Positions 13,377-13,389 of a stretch of 13,389 nucleotides of DNA are shown piece after piece (the first letter of the stretch is position 1; every line of letters starts with the position of its first letter). The stretch is from Sphaerochaeta sp. (GTDB lineage: Bacteria > Spirochaetota > Spirochaetia > Sphaerochaetales > Sphaerochaetaceae), in assembly GCA_023228445.1 (NCBI GenBank), contig JALOBD010000052.1, forward strand, positions 1 to 13,389. Reading direction: 5' to 3'. The position numbers and the translations under genes are program-made. Under the pieces are notes generated by a model. The model did no database searches. It worked only from the letters and a program-made list of their open reading frames with translations, and had not been told where the DNA came from.

Positions 13377-13389
13377 GTGGCGAAACGTG
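13377..13389 (+). CDS. dnaJ: DnaJ co-chaperone, first codons only
   Basis: Four codons are visible: GTG GCG AAA CGT and then G, reading M-A-K-R. This fits the common DnaJ opening MAKRDYYEVLG, and dnaJ is the usual gene after dnaK. AAGGAAG at 13363-13369 provides a ribosome binding site seven bases before the GTG. The rest lies beyond the window. The call depends mostly on position. Confidence 0.75.

Overview
The window is a GC-rich, gene-dense piece of bacterial chromosome made almost entirely of core genes. The order rpoA(end)-rplQ-rny-ymdB-tlyA-(gerM-like, reverse)-ptsI-der-HAD phosphatase-membrane coiled-coil protein-grpE-dnaK-dnaJ(start) suggests a spirochaete. Three things point that way: the SpiroCoCo-like coiled-coil protein, the divergent S4 domain of TlyA, and the order around rplQ and grpE/dnaK. 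I would guess Sphaerochaetaceae or a relative, but this rests on memory of gene order and protein style, not on a search.

Layout. (1) 1-580: the end of rpoA overlaps the start of rplQ and closes a ribosomal-protein operon with a clear intrinsic terminator. (2) 581-734: an AT-rich intergenic stretch with nested inverted repeats and a near-consensus promoter. (3) 735-3845: a tight rny-ymdB-tlyA operon for RNA turnover and rRNA methylation. (4) 3835-4362: one reverse-strand gene, a membrane-anchored GerMN-domain protein, overlapping tlyA tail to tail by 11 bases. (5) 4392-10559: a good promoter lies almost on top of the ptsI start codon, followed by ptsI-der-HAD-coiled-coil, closely packed or overlapping. 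(6) 10560-13389: grpE-dnaK-dnaJ chaperone cluster with a strong hairpin between dnaK and dnaJ.

How the genes work together. RNase Y is a membrane-anchored endonuclease that starts mRNA decay, and YmdB is its common neighbour. TlyA methylates rRNA and Der is a ribosome-assembly GTPase, so with L17 much of the window concerns RNA and ribosomes. PtsI feeds phosphoryl groups from PEP into the PTS. GrpE, DnaK and DnaJ form the Hsp70 machine. The large coiled-coil protein has no known job. Its acidic tail carries three copies of a 63-64 residue repeat, two sharing a 53-base exact match, so it is the fastest-changing part of the window.

I see no mobile element, CRISPR array, tRNA, rRNA, toxin or defence system. 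I found no convincing new multi-gene system. The items most worth following are the probable leaderless ptsI mRNA, the repeat-bearing coiled-coil protein, the nested palindromes at the rny promoter, the dnaK-dnaJ hairpin and the minicistron coupled to grpE.
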